This document shows positions 52,848-61,048 of a stretch of 64,000 nucleotides of DNA, piece by piece (the first letter of the stretch is position 1; each line of letters begins with the position of its first letter). The stretch covers positions 2,976,001-3,040,000 of the forward strand of contig NZ_CP031598.1 in the NCBI RefSeq assembly GCF_008728195.1, read 5' to 3'. The position numbers and the translations under genes were made by a program. The notes under the pieces are model-generated. The model was not told where the DNA came from. It did no database searches and was given only the letters and a program-made list of their open reading frames with translations. The DNA comes from Roseovarius indicus (GTDB lineage Bacteria; Pseudomonadota; Alphaproteobacteria; Rhodobacterales; Rhodobacteraceae).

Positions 52848-53513
52848 ATGAGCACCGCATCGCCCCAGAACCGCCCGCCGCCCCGCTCTTTCGCCACGCA
52901 GCCGGGCGCGCCGGCGTTTCTCTGGGTCCTCGTCGGCATCATGGCCGCCATCGAGCTGGTGCTCAGCCTGTCCGATTCCGGCTATATCGGCGCAAGCGGC
53001 CTGCGCTGGCAGGCCTACGCGCTCGGCGCCTTCTGGCAGTCGGTTTTCTCCGGGGCCCTCGCGCCGGCCTATCCGGGCCAGACGGTGGCCATGTTCATCA
53101 CCCATGCCTTCCTGCATGGCGGGATCATGCACCTTGCGCTCAATTCCGTCATCCTGCTGTCGCTCGGCAAGTTCGTCACCGCACGGGTCGGCGCGGCACG
53201 GACTTTGCTGGTGCTCTTCCTCTCCGCGGTGGGCGGTGCGCTGCTCTTCGGTCTGCTTGCCTTCACCGACGCGCCCATGATCGGCGCGTCCGGCGCGGTC
53301 TTCGGCCTCGTGGGGCTCTGGCAGGCCGACGAATACCGCATCCGCAAAAGCCGCGGCCTGCCCCTGAAACCGGTCTATACCGCCATCCTCGGCCTTGTTG
53401 CGGCGAACGTCGCCTTCTTCGTCATGCTCTCCGGCGGCCTCGCCTGGGAGGCCCACCTCGGCGGCTGGCTCACCGGCGGCCTGGCCGGGCTGGTCCTGCT
53501 GCGGGACCGATGA
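52848..53513 (+). CDS. Rhomboid-family intramembrane serine protease
   Basis: A 221-residue membrane protein. The catalytic Ser is in IGASGAVFGLVG near residue 146, the His in WEAHLGGWLTGG near 203, and the oxyanion helper motif is HAFLHGGIMHLALN near 84. About six helices. It cleaves membrane proteins; the substrate is unknown. It has no clear operon link to the genes on either side. Confidence 0.88.
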   Translation: MSTASPQNRPPPRSFATQPGAPAFLWVLVGIMAAIELVLSLSDSGYIGASGLRWQAYALGAFWQSVFSGALAPAYPGQTVAMFITHAFLHGGIMHLALNSVILLSLGKFVTARVGAARTLLVLFLSAVGGALLFGLLAFTDAPMIGASGAVFGLVGLWQADEYRIRKSRGLPLKPVYTAILGLVAANVAFFVMLSGGLAWEAHLGGWLTGGLAGLVLLRDR

Positions 53514-53525
53514 CGCACCGACAAA

Positions 53526-53557
53526 ATACCGACGTAATACCGACGTTATACCGACGT
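53526..53557 (+). repeat. Three 11-bp-spaced direct repeats (ATACCGACGT)
   Basis: ATACCGACGT occurs exactly at 53526, 53537 and 53548, an 11-base period that puts all copies on nearly the same face of the helix. The cluster lies in the 91-base gap upstream of the aldo/keto reductase gene and could be a regulator array. Confidence 0.7.
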
Positions 53558-53604
53558 TGGATTTTCCGCCAAAACCGGCGCCGGCAGACGATGTGAGAGG
53601 CCCC

Positions 53605-54510
53605 ATGCCCATAACCAGAAGGAATATGCTGACAGGCGCCGCGGCGGCCTTCGCCCTGCCCTCCGTGCCGGCCCTTGCCGACACCGCGCCGCTCCGCACC
53701 ATCCCCTCCACCGGCGCCCGGGTGCCGGCCGTGGGGCTGGGCAGCTGGATCACCTTCAACGTCGGCACCGACCCGGTCCTGCTCGACGCCTGCGCCGAGG
53801 TGATCGCCGCCTTCGTCGACGAGGGCGGCGGCATGATCGACTCCTCGCCGATGTACGGCTCGTCTCAGGCAACGATCGGCTATGGGCTGGAAAAACTTAA
53901 TGATACCAATACAGTATTCCCGACCGACAAGGTCTGGACCAACAACGCCGACATGGGCCCCGAGCAGATCGCGCAAAGCCGCGCGGCCTGGGGCATCGGC
54001 CGCTTCGACCTCCTGCAGGTTCACAACCTCGTCGCATGGGAAGCGCATCTCGAAACGCTCTTCGCCATGAAGGAGGAGGGCCGGCTGTCCCATGTCGGCC
54101 TCACCACCTCCCACGGCCGCCGCCACGACCTGCTCGAACGGCTGATGCGCGACCATCCGGTCGATACCGTCCAGCTCACCTATAACCTGGCCGACCGGGA
54201 AGCCGAAGACCGCCTCCTCCCCCTCGCCCGCGAAAAAGGCATCGCCGTCATCGCCAACCGCCCCTACCGCCGCGGCACCCTCCCCCAACGCCTCCAGGGC
54301 CAACCGCTCCCTGATGTTGCCCGCGATCTGGAGGTCGATACCTGGCCGCAACTCCTGCTTAAATTCATCCTCTCCCACCCGGCGCTGACCGTCGCGATCC
54401 CCGCGACCACGCAGGTCGCCCATGTGCGCGAGAACAAGGCCGCTGCGCGCGGCCCCATGCCCGACGCCGAGATGCGCCGCCGGATCGTCGCGCATTTCCA
54501 GACCCTCTGA
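53605..54510 (+). CDS. Tat-exported aldo/keto reductase family protein
   Basis: A 301-residue protein with a twin-arginine signal (ITRRNMLTGAAAAFALPSVPALA) and an AKR barrel. The expected catalytic Tyr position is in SSPMYGSSQATIG near 86; the Lys (KVWTNNAD) and later TSHGRRHD segment are recognisable. Export to the periplasm is unusual for this family, although a few Tat-exported AKRs exist. It overlaps the next gene by one base. The substrate is unknown. Confidence 0.82.
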   Translation: MPITRRNMLTGAAAAFALPSVPALADTAPLRTIPSTGARVPAVGLGSWITFNVGTDPVLLDACAEVIAAFVDEGGGMIDSSPMYGSSQATIGYGLEKLNDTNTVFPTDKVWTNNADMGPEQIAQSRAAWGIGRFDLLQVHNLVAWEAHLETLFAMKEEGRLSHVGLTTSHGRRHDLLERLMRDHPVDTVQLTYNLADREAEDRLLPLAREKGIAVIANRPYRRGTLPQRLQGQPLPDVARDLEVDTWPQLLLKFILSHPALTVAIPATTQVAHVRENKAAARGPMPDAEMRRRIVAHFQTL

Positions 54511-55178
54511 TGCGCGAGTGGCTCACCTACAGCCTGTCGGACATGCTTCTTTTTTCCGAGCAGGTCTACTGGCGGCTCTTCACGCTCGAGAACGCGGAAC
54601 TCTGGCCCATGCCGCTGCTGGCGCCGCTGGCGTTCCTTGTGGCGTTGGCACTCCACAACCGCCGTCCAACCGGCGGTCTGCGCCTGCTTCTCGCGCTTCT
54701 GGCACTGTCATGGTTCTCGGTCGGGTCGAACTTCATCATGCAGCGCTACGCCCCGATCAACTGGGCGATGAGCTACGCCGGCCCGATCTTCTTCCTTCAG
54801 GCCATCGCCTATGCCGTCATGGCCTTCCTCGGGCCCGCCCACGGGAAGGTTTCCCCGGGAGAGATCAAGGCGGGCTATGCCCTGATCCTTGCGGGCACCC
54901 TGGTCTATCCCCTCCTCGCACTGCTGCGGGGCCGATCGCTTGCCGACGCGGAAATCGCCGGCATCGCCCCGGATCCGACGGCGCTTGTCAGCCTTGGCGT
55001 GGCTGTCCTGAGCACCGGGCGCTGGCACAGGCGCGTCGGTCTGGTCGTGCCCTGCCTCTGGCTGGCCCAGAGCAGTCTGACACTCTACGTCCTGAACGGT
55101 CCTGCCGCGCTGGCGCCAGGCCTCGCGCTCGCGGCCGGTCTTGCCTGCCTGGCCCTCACCCCGCGACGCCCGGCCTGA
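54510..55178 (+). CDS. Membrane protein of unknown function (DUF6064-like)
   Basis: A 222-residue protein with about six to seven hydrophobic helices. The N-terminus MREWLTYSLSDMLLFSEQVYWRLFTLENAELWP resembles the family I remember as DUF6064; this assignment is from memory and uncertain. No motif shows a function. The start overlaps the reductase stop by one base (TGATG), so they are probably co-transcribed. Confidence 0.75.
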   Translation: MREWLTYSLSDMLLFSEQVYWRLFTLENAELWPMPLLAPLAFLVALALHNRRPTGGLRLLLALLALSWFSVGSNFIMQRYAPINWAMSYAGPIFFLQAIAYAVMAFLGPAHGKVSPGEIKAGYALILAGTLVYPLLALLRGRSLADAEIAGIAPDPTALVSLGVAVLSTGRWHRRVGLVVPCLWLAQSSLTLYVLNGPAALAPGLALAAGLACLALTPRRPA

Positions 55179-55403
55179 GCCAGACGGAGTCGCGCTCTGT
55201 CAGGACGGAACGGTCACGGATGATCAACGGCCCCTGACCTGGTTCAAAACACGGCTCGCGGGTCATAAGCCGGCCCTTGCCGATGCGGCATGTCGGAACT
55301 TGAAAAAAATACCCCGGCCGCGCTAACACGGCAGGGGCTAACTTTTTGAAATATCGGGAACGCCACCACTCACGAAGCTGTCCCCGGTTCGAAAAGTTAT
55401 CCA

Positions 55404-55440
55404 GGCCATCAAAATTGTCAACATGACAATTTTGATGGCC
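55404..55440. promoter_or_regulatory. Perfect 37-base palindrome ahead of the winged-helix gene
   Basis: Two 17-base arms (55404-55420 and 55424-55440) match perfectly around the 3-base centre ACA, with inner sequence AATTGTCA/TGACAATT. It lies 18 bases before the first possible start of the next gene. A dimeric regulator site is the likely role; as RNA it would form a very stable hairpin in the leader. The rest of the 280-base gap has no gene that I can support. Confidence 0.7.
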
Positions 55441-55458
55441 GCCAGGAACTGAATTCGC

Positions 55459-55809
55459 GTGATGCATTGTCTTCAACCGAATTATCGGTTTGATATAGGT
55501 ATGAACAGGATTTCTGCACTCTTCGAACTGCGATGCATACTGCGCGACATGGAGCGCGACATCGGCCTGCAAGAACTTTCCGCGACGGAAATGGATGTCT
55601 TCCTGGCAGCGCACGCCGTGGCCGAAAGGGGAGACCGGGAAAATCCCGTCACATCCGACCAGATTCGCCAGCACCAGCTTGTTTCGAATCTCGCCCAGGC
55701 CACCTATCACCGGGCGTTGCGATCGCTCCTGAAACTGGGCCTGCTGGAAAAGGCGCAGGGCTACAAATCCCGGATGTATGTCGTCCGCAGCGATATTGCC
55801 GACCCGTGA
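55459..55809 (+). CDS. Small winged-helix (MarR-like) regulator
   Basis: A 116-residue protein. The N-terminal helices (residues 10-40) are followed by an HTH-like region (TSDQIRQHQLVSNLAQATYHRALRSLLKLGLLEKAQGYKSRMYVV), which reads as helix-turn-helix plus wing. A later ATG at 55501 is an alternative start; neither has a strong ribosome site. The palindrome directly upstream suggests that it represses its own gene. The target genes are unknown. Confidence 0.7.
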   Translation: MMHCLQPNYRFDIGMNRISALFELRCILRDMERDIGLQELSATEMDVFLAAHAVAERGDRENPVTSDQIRQHQLVSNLAQATYHRALRSLLKLGLLEKAQGYKSRMYVVRSDIADP

Positions 55810-55879
55810 CCTGCGCTGACCCGCCCGGGTGGCCCGGTGACACGGTGCCGCGCCAGCCCGGGAATGACACCGAACCGGA

Positions 55880-56458
55880 GTGTCATGCTTGACCTACCTG
55901 CTCATCGTTCTCGCCTACGTCTTCTGCCACGGGCTGACATCGCTCGTGGTGACGCCCGTTCAAAGCATCCTACTGCCTGAAATCACCATGTTCGCAAGCC
56001 TGATATACCTGCCCCACGGGGTCAGGGTGCTGGCGAGCTGGGCGTCGGGCTGGAAGGCGATCCCGACGCTCTTCATCGGCGCCGGCCTCGCGTCCTGGCT
56101 GTTCACCCCGGCCGACGAGTGGGACATGGTTCAAGGCATGATGCTGGAAAGCCTGTTCGTGGGCGCCATATCCGCCTATTTCGCTTTCGAATTGCTGCGG
56201 CTCTTCGGCTGCGACTTCTACTTCGGCAGCCAGCGGCGCCTGAACTGGAAAGGGATGATCCTGATCGGGGCGATCTCTTCCGTCGTGAACTCTGTGGGCC
56301 AGACGCTGGTCTTCTCCGGCGTCATCGCCTTCGAGAGGTTCGCCCAGATCCTGATCATCTACGCCATCGGCGACCTGATCGGGCTGGTGATCTGCATGTT
56401 CGCCCTGATGTTCCTCTTTCGCTGGGTGCGCGGCTACAGCTTGGCAAAGCGCCGCTAA
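55880..56458 (+). CDS. Membrane protein of unknown function (MASE1-like)
   Basis: A 192-residue inner-membrane protein with about five to six helices. The segment ITMFASLIYLPHGVRVLASWASGWKAIPTLF resembles the N-terminal sensor domain called MASE1, but no output domain follows. The GTG at 55880 overlaps its own GGAG; TTG at 55889 is better spaced and may be the real start. It is convergent with the SARP-hydrolase gene, 28 bases away. Confidence 0.7.
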   Translation: MSCLTYLLIVLAYVFCHGLTSLVVTPVQSILLPEITMFASLIYLPHGVRVLASWASGWKAIPTLFIGAGLASWLFTPADEWDMVQGMMLESLFVGAISAYFAFELLRLFGCDFYFGSQRRLNWKGMILIGAISSVVNSVGQTLVFSGVIAFERFAQILIIYAIGDLIGLVICMFALMFLFRWVRGYSLAKRR

Positions 56459-56485
56459 ACAGCCGAAAGCAGGCCAGGCCCGCGC

Positions 56486-57997
56486 CTAGATCCCCGTCTC
56501 TTCCATGAACTGCGCCACCGCTTTCAGGCCCTCCTGCCACGCCGGTTCGCTGTCGAGCAGGATGTGATTCCGGCTCTCGAGCGGCACGAAATGCGCCCCC
56601 GGAATACCCGACGCCAGCGCCCGCCCCATTTCCAGCGGAATGCGCTGATCATACCGCGAATGCAGCACGATGGTGGGCACCTTCACCTCCTTCAGCCGAT
56701 GGCGCACGTCGATCTGGCCAAATGCCTCCTGGAAGCGCGCGGCATTCGCGGGCGAGGCCGTCTTGCGCTGGAAATCGTCGAACCACGCAAGGTCTTCGGC
56801 GCTCGCATCCGGCATGAAGGTCTGGGAGAAGATATGGCGATAGGCCGGGTTGTCGGTGCCCCAGCCCACCTCGGTCAGTTTCAGCACCGCCTCGCGCCGC
56901 GCCTGTTCCTCCTCGCTGGCAAGATGGCGCCAGCCCGCGGCATAGCCACTGACCAGGATCAGCCCGCTCACCCGCTCCGGATGGCGCACCGCATATTCCA
57001 CCGAGACGGCACAGCCCTGCGAAATGCCGAGCAGCGGAAACCGCTCGAGCCCCAGACAATCAGCAACCGCCTCCAGGTCTTCCACGAAGGCGTCAAAGGT
57101 CAGCTCTTTCACATCCCAGTCCGAAAGCCCGCTTCCGCGCTCATCGTAGCGGATGAATGTCCGCGTCCGGGCGATGGTACCGAAGGTCTTTCCCCAGATC
57201 GGGCTGTCCCAGTCAAACTCCAGATGGTTGAGCCAATTCGCGGCTTTCAGCAGCGGCGGTCCGGACCCGATGGTCGCATAGGCGATCTTGGTCCCGTCGG
57301 GGACCTCGCAGAACCCGATTCTCTGGGCCCTCAAGGCGCGGCGCTTCGGGCTGGGTTTCGGCCCGCGCGGCGTGTCCTCCGACGCGGTTTTCCGAGGCTG
57401 GGCCTGCTTCCGGTCATACTCCTCCGCCGCGTCCGGGTCGGCCTCGCGCCAAAGCCGGCGCCACTTCTTCGCCTTCAGCGCCGGCATACTCTCGTGGGTG
57501 GCGAGACGGCGCAGCACTTCGACCTGGGCCGCGCGGGCATCTTCCCGTTCCGAGGTCAGCCAGCCCTCGAACCCCTCGTCGCCAGCGCCATCCAGCCCGT
57601 CGAGCAGGGTCATGTCGAGATCGGCCGCCATCCGCTCCAGCTCGGCAACAGAGAACTCGGCCTCCGGCCGGCGCAACGCCGTGTAAAGGTCGCGCAGGTC
57701 GATCACAGCGCCCTCCGCGTCGAACCACACCCGCTCGCGATCCGCGATGATCCGCAGGCGCTCGGGCGTGTCCACGACCTTGCGCAGCTTGCTCAGCGAC
57801 CAGCGCAGGGCCGCTTTCGGGTCGTCGGGCAGATCCCAGAACAGCTCGCACAGCCGTTCGCGCCGGTGCGGCCGCCCGGTCGTGACCAGAAACGCCAGAA
57901 GCGCCCGCGCCTTCTTCGACGCCGGCAAAGAGGTTCTCTCGCCCCGTCGTGATACCTGCAATTCTCCGAACAACGAGATTTCGAGGTCCTGTTCCAC
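56486..57997 (-). CDS. SARP-like winged-helix/alpha-beta hydrolase fusion
   Basis: A 503-residue, two-part protein. Residues about 1-215 resemble the N-terminal half of SARP/AfsR regulators: an OmpR-like winged helix (LPASKKARALLAFLVTTGRPHRRERL, then WSLSKLRKVVD) and a bacterial transcriptional activator helix region. Residues about 240-500 are an alpha/beta hydrolase with nucleophile GISQGCAVSVEY, acid YDQRIP and His SRNHILL. The GTG at 57997 has AAAGGGAC 6 bases ahead and begins just before ISLFGELQVSRRG; a TTG at 58093 extends the frame. It could be a regulator whose hydrolase domain senses or processes a ligand. Confidence 0.8.
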   Translation of the reverse strand: MEQDLEISLFGELQVSRRGERTSLPASKKARALLAFLVTTGRPHRRERLCELFWDLPDDPKAALRWSLSKLRKVVDTPERLRIIADRERVWFDAEGAVIDLRDLYTALRRPEAEFSVAELERMAADLDMTLLDGLDGAGDEGFEGWLTSEREDARAAQVEVLRRLATHESMPALKAKKWRRLWREADPDAAEEYDRKQAQPRKTASEDTPRGPKPSPKRRALRAQRIGFCEVPDGTKIAYATIGSGPPLLKAANWLNHLEFDWDSPIWGKTFGTIARTRTFIRYDERGSGLSDWDVKELTFDAFVEDLEAVADCLGLERFPLLGISQGCAVSVEYAVRHPERVSGLILVSGYAAGWRHLASEEEQARREAVLKLTEVGWGTDNPAYRHIFSQTFMPDASAEDLAWFDDFQRKTASPANAARFQEAFGQIDVRHRLKEVKVPTIVLHSRYDQRIPLEMGRALASGIPGAHFVPLESRNHILLDSEPAWQEGLKAVAQFMEETGI

Positions 57998-58250
57998 CTC
58001 AGTGTCCCTTTCACTCAATCCGATCCGGCCCGCGTCCGGCCGGAAAGCCTCCACCCATTCATGTCGTACAATGAGTGTCGGCCAGTTGCTCAATCAATTT
58101 CCGCATGCAAGCCCCGGCCGCCTGTCAAAAGCCGGGGATCGCCCAAAAACAACGCTTCGGATCCGGCAATACCACCCTCGTTACAACGCTCGCTCCAACG
58201 GTACGTCCCCAGATGAGCGCAATCCAGACTACCGCAACCGGAGACTCAAA

Positions 58251-58904
58251 GTGAACACCAAGTCCTTGCCGGGTTTATCCGACCCGATGCACATTTCGAT
58301 TACCACCCTCGACGACATCCTGGTCGCCGAACTCTCGGGCGCGCTGACCTGCATGGCCGCAGGGCCCGTTTATGACGCCCTCGTGCGCCATGTCGACGAA
58401 ACGGCCTGCCGGCTGATCGTGGACATGTCGGGCGTCACCCGCCTGACCCGCGCCGGGGTGCGCGGCCTGGTCGTGGCGGCCAAGCTGTGCGTGACACATG
58501 GCGGCAAGATGCGGATCTGCGGGGCCGACGCCTCGGCCACGCTGCTGCTCACCAGCCTCGGCTTCCGCCATATCCTGAAGCTCGAGCCCAGCGTCGAGGC
58601 CGCCGTCATGGCGCTTGGCGACACGGCCGACACAGCTGGTGCGGGCGTCGCCCCCGTGCCCGAAAACTGGCCGGACGGCAGTGTCACCCGAACCCAGTTC
58701 GCCGAGATCAACCGCGTCGAACATGCCCGCTACCTGATCGCCGAGGCCGAGCTTCCGTTCGAATTCGTCGCGCGCACCTGCGGCTTCGACAGCGCCAAGG
58801 CGATGGGCTGCGCCTTTCTCCGCCACCTGGGCATTCCGCCCAGCTATTTCGCCGAACGCGCCGCTACCGCCCGCGAGATGTCCCGCGTGCAGATGACCGG
58901 CTAA
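58251..58904 (+). CDS. STAS domain/AraC-type HTH fusion regulator
   Basis: A 217-residue protein. Residues about 10-110 are a STAS (anti-anti-sigma) fold, with LIVDMSGVTRLTRAGVRGLVVAAKL near the Ser/Thr switch position. Residues about 150-205 resemble one half of the AraC DNA-binding domain: RVEHARYLIAEAELPFEFVARTCGFDSAKAMGCAFLRHLGIPPSYF. Full AraC domains have two HTH units, so this half-domain may dimerise or bind weakly. The GTG at 58251 follows GGAG. It is divergent from the SARP-hydrolase gene. Confidence 0.8.
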   Translation: MNTKSLPGLSDPMHISITTLDDILVAELSGALTCMAAGPVYDALVRHVDETACRLIVDMSGVTRLTRAGVRGLVVAAKLCVTHGGKMRICGADASATLLLTSLGFRHILKLEPSVEAAVMALGDTADTAGAGVAPVPENWPDGSVTRTQFAEINRVEHARYLIAEAELPFEFVARTCGFDSAKAMGCAFLRHLGIPPSYFAERAATAREMSRVQMTG

Positions 58905-58993
58905 CGCCGGCCCCACCCCCAGAAGGCAGGCGCCCGCCCGCATGAACGGGCCCGCGTGCCGCCCCCTTCGCAAAACCCGAAAGGAACGAACCG

Positions 58994-59236
58994 ATGGCTA
59001 TCAGCCGCATTGGGGCGGTGCCCCGTCCCACCCGTTTTTCCCCGGCACGCCGCCCGACCCTGCTGCGCCTGCTTCTGCGCACGGTCCTTCTGTGGCGTGG
59101 CGATATCAAGACCGCCCGCGACCGCGCCGGCTTTGTCGCCCTGCCCGATCACACGCTGCGAGATATCGGCGTCACGCGACATTCCATCCTTGAGGCGGAC
59201 TCCCACGATCGCACCGCGCGGAGGGCCCGATCATGA
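58994..59236 (+). CDS. DUF1127 domain protein (copy 1)
   Basis: An 80-residue, Arg-rich protein. The hallmark LPDHTLRDIGVTRHSIL lies near residues 50-66. DUF1127 proteins are small, often stress-responsive, and some affect RNA turnover and phosphate or carbon metabolism in Rhodobacteraceae and Agrobacterium. It overlaps the next gene by 4 bases. Confidence 0.82.
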   Translation: MAISRIGAVPRPTRFSPARRPTLLRLLLRTVLLWRGDIKTARDRAGFVALPDHTLRDIGVTRHSILEADSHDRTARRARS

Positions 59237-59787
59237 TCACCGGCTTACTTCCGCAGGATCTGCCGACCCTGCTGACGGGCCTCGCGGCGGCGACCTGCCT
59301 GACGGCCGCCCCGGCCTGCCGCAGCCGCCATGCCATCCTCTTGGTGCAACTGGCCGCCGGCCTGTTCTTCGCGGCGCATTATCTCTGCCTCGGCCTCAGC
59401 GGCGGTGCGCTTGCGAACATCCTGGGCTCCGTCCAGACCGCGGCCGCCATCTTCGCCACGCGCAGTGCCGCGATGAACAGGCTGGGCTACGGGCTGATCG
59501 GGCTGATGGTCATCCTCGCCCTTGCCTTCTGGCAGGGGCCGGTCACCATGCTCAGCATCCTCGCCATGGCGCTGATCTCGCTCGGGCGGATGCAGACCGA
59601 CGAACGCCACCTGCGTGCCCTTGTCATCGCCGGGGGCGGCTTCTGGGTCATCCACGACGTCATCGGCCAGGCGTGGATCGCACTGGCCGCAGATATCGGT
59701 GCCCTTGCGGTGGGCATCGCGGCGCTCATGGCGCTGACAGTACGTGTCCGCATCGAATGGCGGCCCGCCGCCCTTCCAACAATCTGA
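59233..59787 (+). CDS. YgjV-family inner-membrane protein
   Basis: A 184-residue protein with about six to seven helices. SRHAILLVQLAAGLFFAAHYLCLGLSGGALANILGSVQT near 31-69 matches the YgjV/inner-membrane YgjV-like (Imp-YgjV) family. The function of the family is unknown. It lies between two DUF1127 genes and overlaps the first by 4 bases (ATGA). Confidence 0.8.
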   Translation: MITGLLPQDLPTLLTGLAAATCLTAAPACRSRHAILLVQLAAGLFFAAHYLCLGLSGGALANILGSVQTAAAIFATRSAAMNRLGYGLIGLMVILALAFWQGPVTMLSILAMALISLGRMQTDERHLRALVIAGGGFWVIHDVIGQAWIALAADIGALAVGIAALMALTVRVRIEWRPAALPTI

Positions 59788-59822
59788 AAACCAAAACCAA
59801 GCTCGACCTGAAAGGAAAGACC

Positions 59823-60023
59823 ATGCATGTCCAAACCACTGAACTTCTGCCGAAGACCACTCGACTCGGCGCCACACCGGACCATACGGTTCTGCGGCGC
59901 CCCCTGCAGCTGCTTGCCGACCACCTGCGCCGCCGGCGTCACATGCGACACCTCGAAAGCCTGCCCGATTACCTGCTCCGCGACATCGGCCTGACCCGTG
60001 CCGAGATCAGGAAAATCGCCTGA
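59823..60023 (+). CDS. DUF1127 domain protein (copy 2)
   Basis: A 66-residue protein. The hallmark [19 protein letters not shown] lies near residues 46-64, preceded by a basic helix ([19 protein letters not shown]). GGAAAG precedes the ATG. It ends the three-gene cluster; a GC-rich hairpin (60033-60057) follows. Confidence 0.82.
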   Translation: MHVQTTELLPKTTRLGATPDHTVLRRPLQLLADHLRRRRHMRHLESLPDYLLRDIGLTRAEIRKIA

Positions 60024-60171
60024 CCCGCCATCGGCCCCGGCCGTCCGGCCGGGGGCCTGTCGTGGCGTCCTCGAAAAGGACCGCCACGGCATTGGGCAAC
60101 CCCGCACAATCCGCAAAACGCAACGGCATTTCCCGACGCTGTCGGGCAAAACACGATCTGAAGGGAAATGG

Positions 60172-60258
60172 CGGAGAGACAGGGATTCGAACCCTGGAGA
60201 CGGTTTCCCGCCTACACGCGTTCCAGGCGTGCGCCTTCGACCACTCGGCCACCTCTCC
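60172..60258 (-). tRNA. tRNA-Ser (anticodon GGA)
   Basis: Read on the minus strand, the acceptor stem GGAGAGG (60258-60252) pairs with TCTCTCC (60179-60173) plus discriminator G at 60172. The anticodon arm CACGC-CTGGAAC-GCGTG gives GGA, the T-loop is GGTTCGAATCC, and the long variable arm is typical of tRNA-Ser. The CCA is not encoded. Length is about 87 bases. Confidence 0.93.
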
Positions 60259-60328
60259 GTGCGGCTCTCTTTAGCCGTGGGGGCGCAGGCAGTTCAAGGG
60301 AATTCTTGGGCCAGCCCCGCCCCGCGCG

Positions 60329-61048
60329 TCAGTCGCCGAGATGCAGGCTCACCCGGCGGTTCTGGCGGCCCTTCTTCTCGACCTTGCCAAGGCGCACGGG
60401 GCCTATCTCGCCCGTGCGGGCGACATGGGTGCCGCCGCAGGGTTGAAGGTCAACCTGATCGGCGCCCTCGCCGATGCGGATCAGCCGAATCTGTCCGGCC
60501 CCGCGCGGCGGTTGTACCGACATGGTTTTCACCAGATCCGGCTGGGCATCCAGCTCGTCCTCGGTGATCCAGCTTTCGCCGACCGGCAGATCGCGGGCGA
60601 TGAGCGCGTTGAGTTCCTCTTCAAGCGCCGCCTTGTCCTCCGGCGCCTCGGGCATGTTGAAATCCAGCCGGCCCTTGGCCTCGCTGATCGACCCGCCCGT
60701 CACCGGCAGCGGGATGACCACCGACAGAAGATGCAGCGCCGTATGTACCCGCATATGCGCATAGCGCCGGTCCCAGTCGAGCACCTGCTCGACGCGCGCG
60801 CCCACCGGGGGCAGGTCGGCCGCCTCGGCCAGAACCAGCGCGATCGCATCGCCTTCGGCCTTCACGGTCGTTGCAACATGGGCATGGCCGCCCTCCCACG
60901 AGATACGACCGCTATCTCCCGGCTGACCGCCCCCCGTGGCATAGAAGAGCGACGCGTCGAGCACGACGCCGCCCTCGGCCGTGTGCGCGATCACCGTCGC
61001 TTCCGCGTCGGCCTGGTAGGCATCCTTCCGAAACAGCAGCTTCGTCAT
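60329..61048 (-). CDS. Alanyl-tRNA editing protein (AlaX-like)
   Basis: A 239-residue stand-alone editing domain that removes mis-attached amino acids (mainly Ser) from tRNA-Ala. Zinc ligands are in RVHTALHLLS near residue 101 and PCGGTHVA near 203. SLFYATGGGQPGDSG near 34 is the conserved glycine-rich loop. The ATG at 61048 overlaps the channel gene's stop by 4 bases, so it is co-transcribed with the MscS gene. Confidence 0.88.
   Translation of the reverse strand: MTKLLFRKDAYQADAEATVIAHTAEGGVVLDASLFYATGGGQPGDSGRISWEGGHAHVATTVKAEGDAIALVLAEAADLPPVGARVEQVLDWDRRYAHMRVHTALHLLSVVIPLPVTGGSISEAKGRLDFNMPEAPEDKAALEEELNALIARDLPVGESWITEDELDAQPDLVKTMSVQPPRGAGQIRLIRIGEGADQVDLQPCGGTHVARTGEIGPVRLGKVEKKGRQNRRVSLHLGD

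Noticed and set aside
53526..53557. CRISPR array or plasmid iterons
   Set aside because: Repeat unit of 10 bases with 1-base spacing, only three copies, and no cas or rep genes.
55156..55710. 184-codon minus-strand frame across the palindrome and the winged-helix gene
   Set aside because: No recognisable domain and no ribosome site; the opposite strand gives a winged-helix protein.
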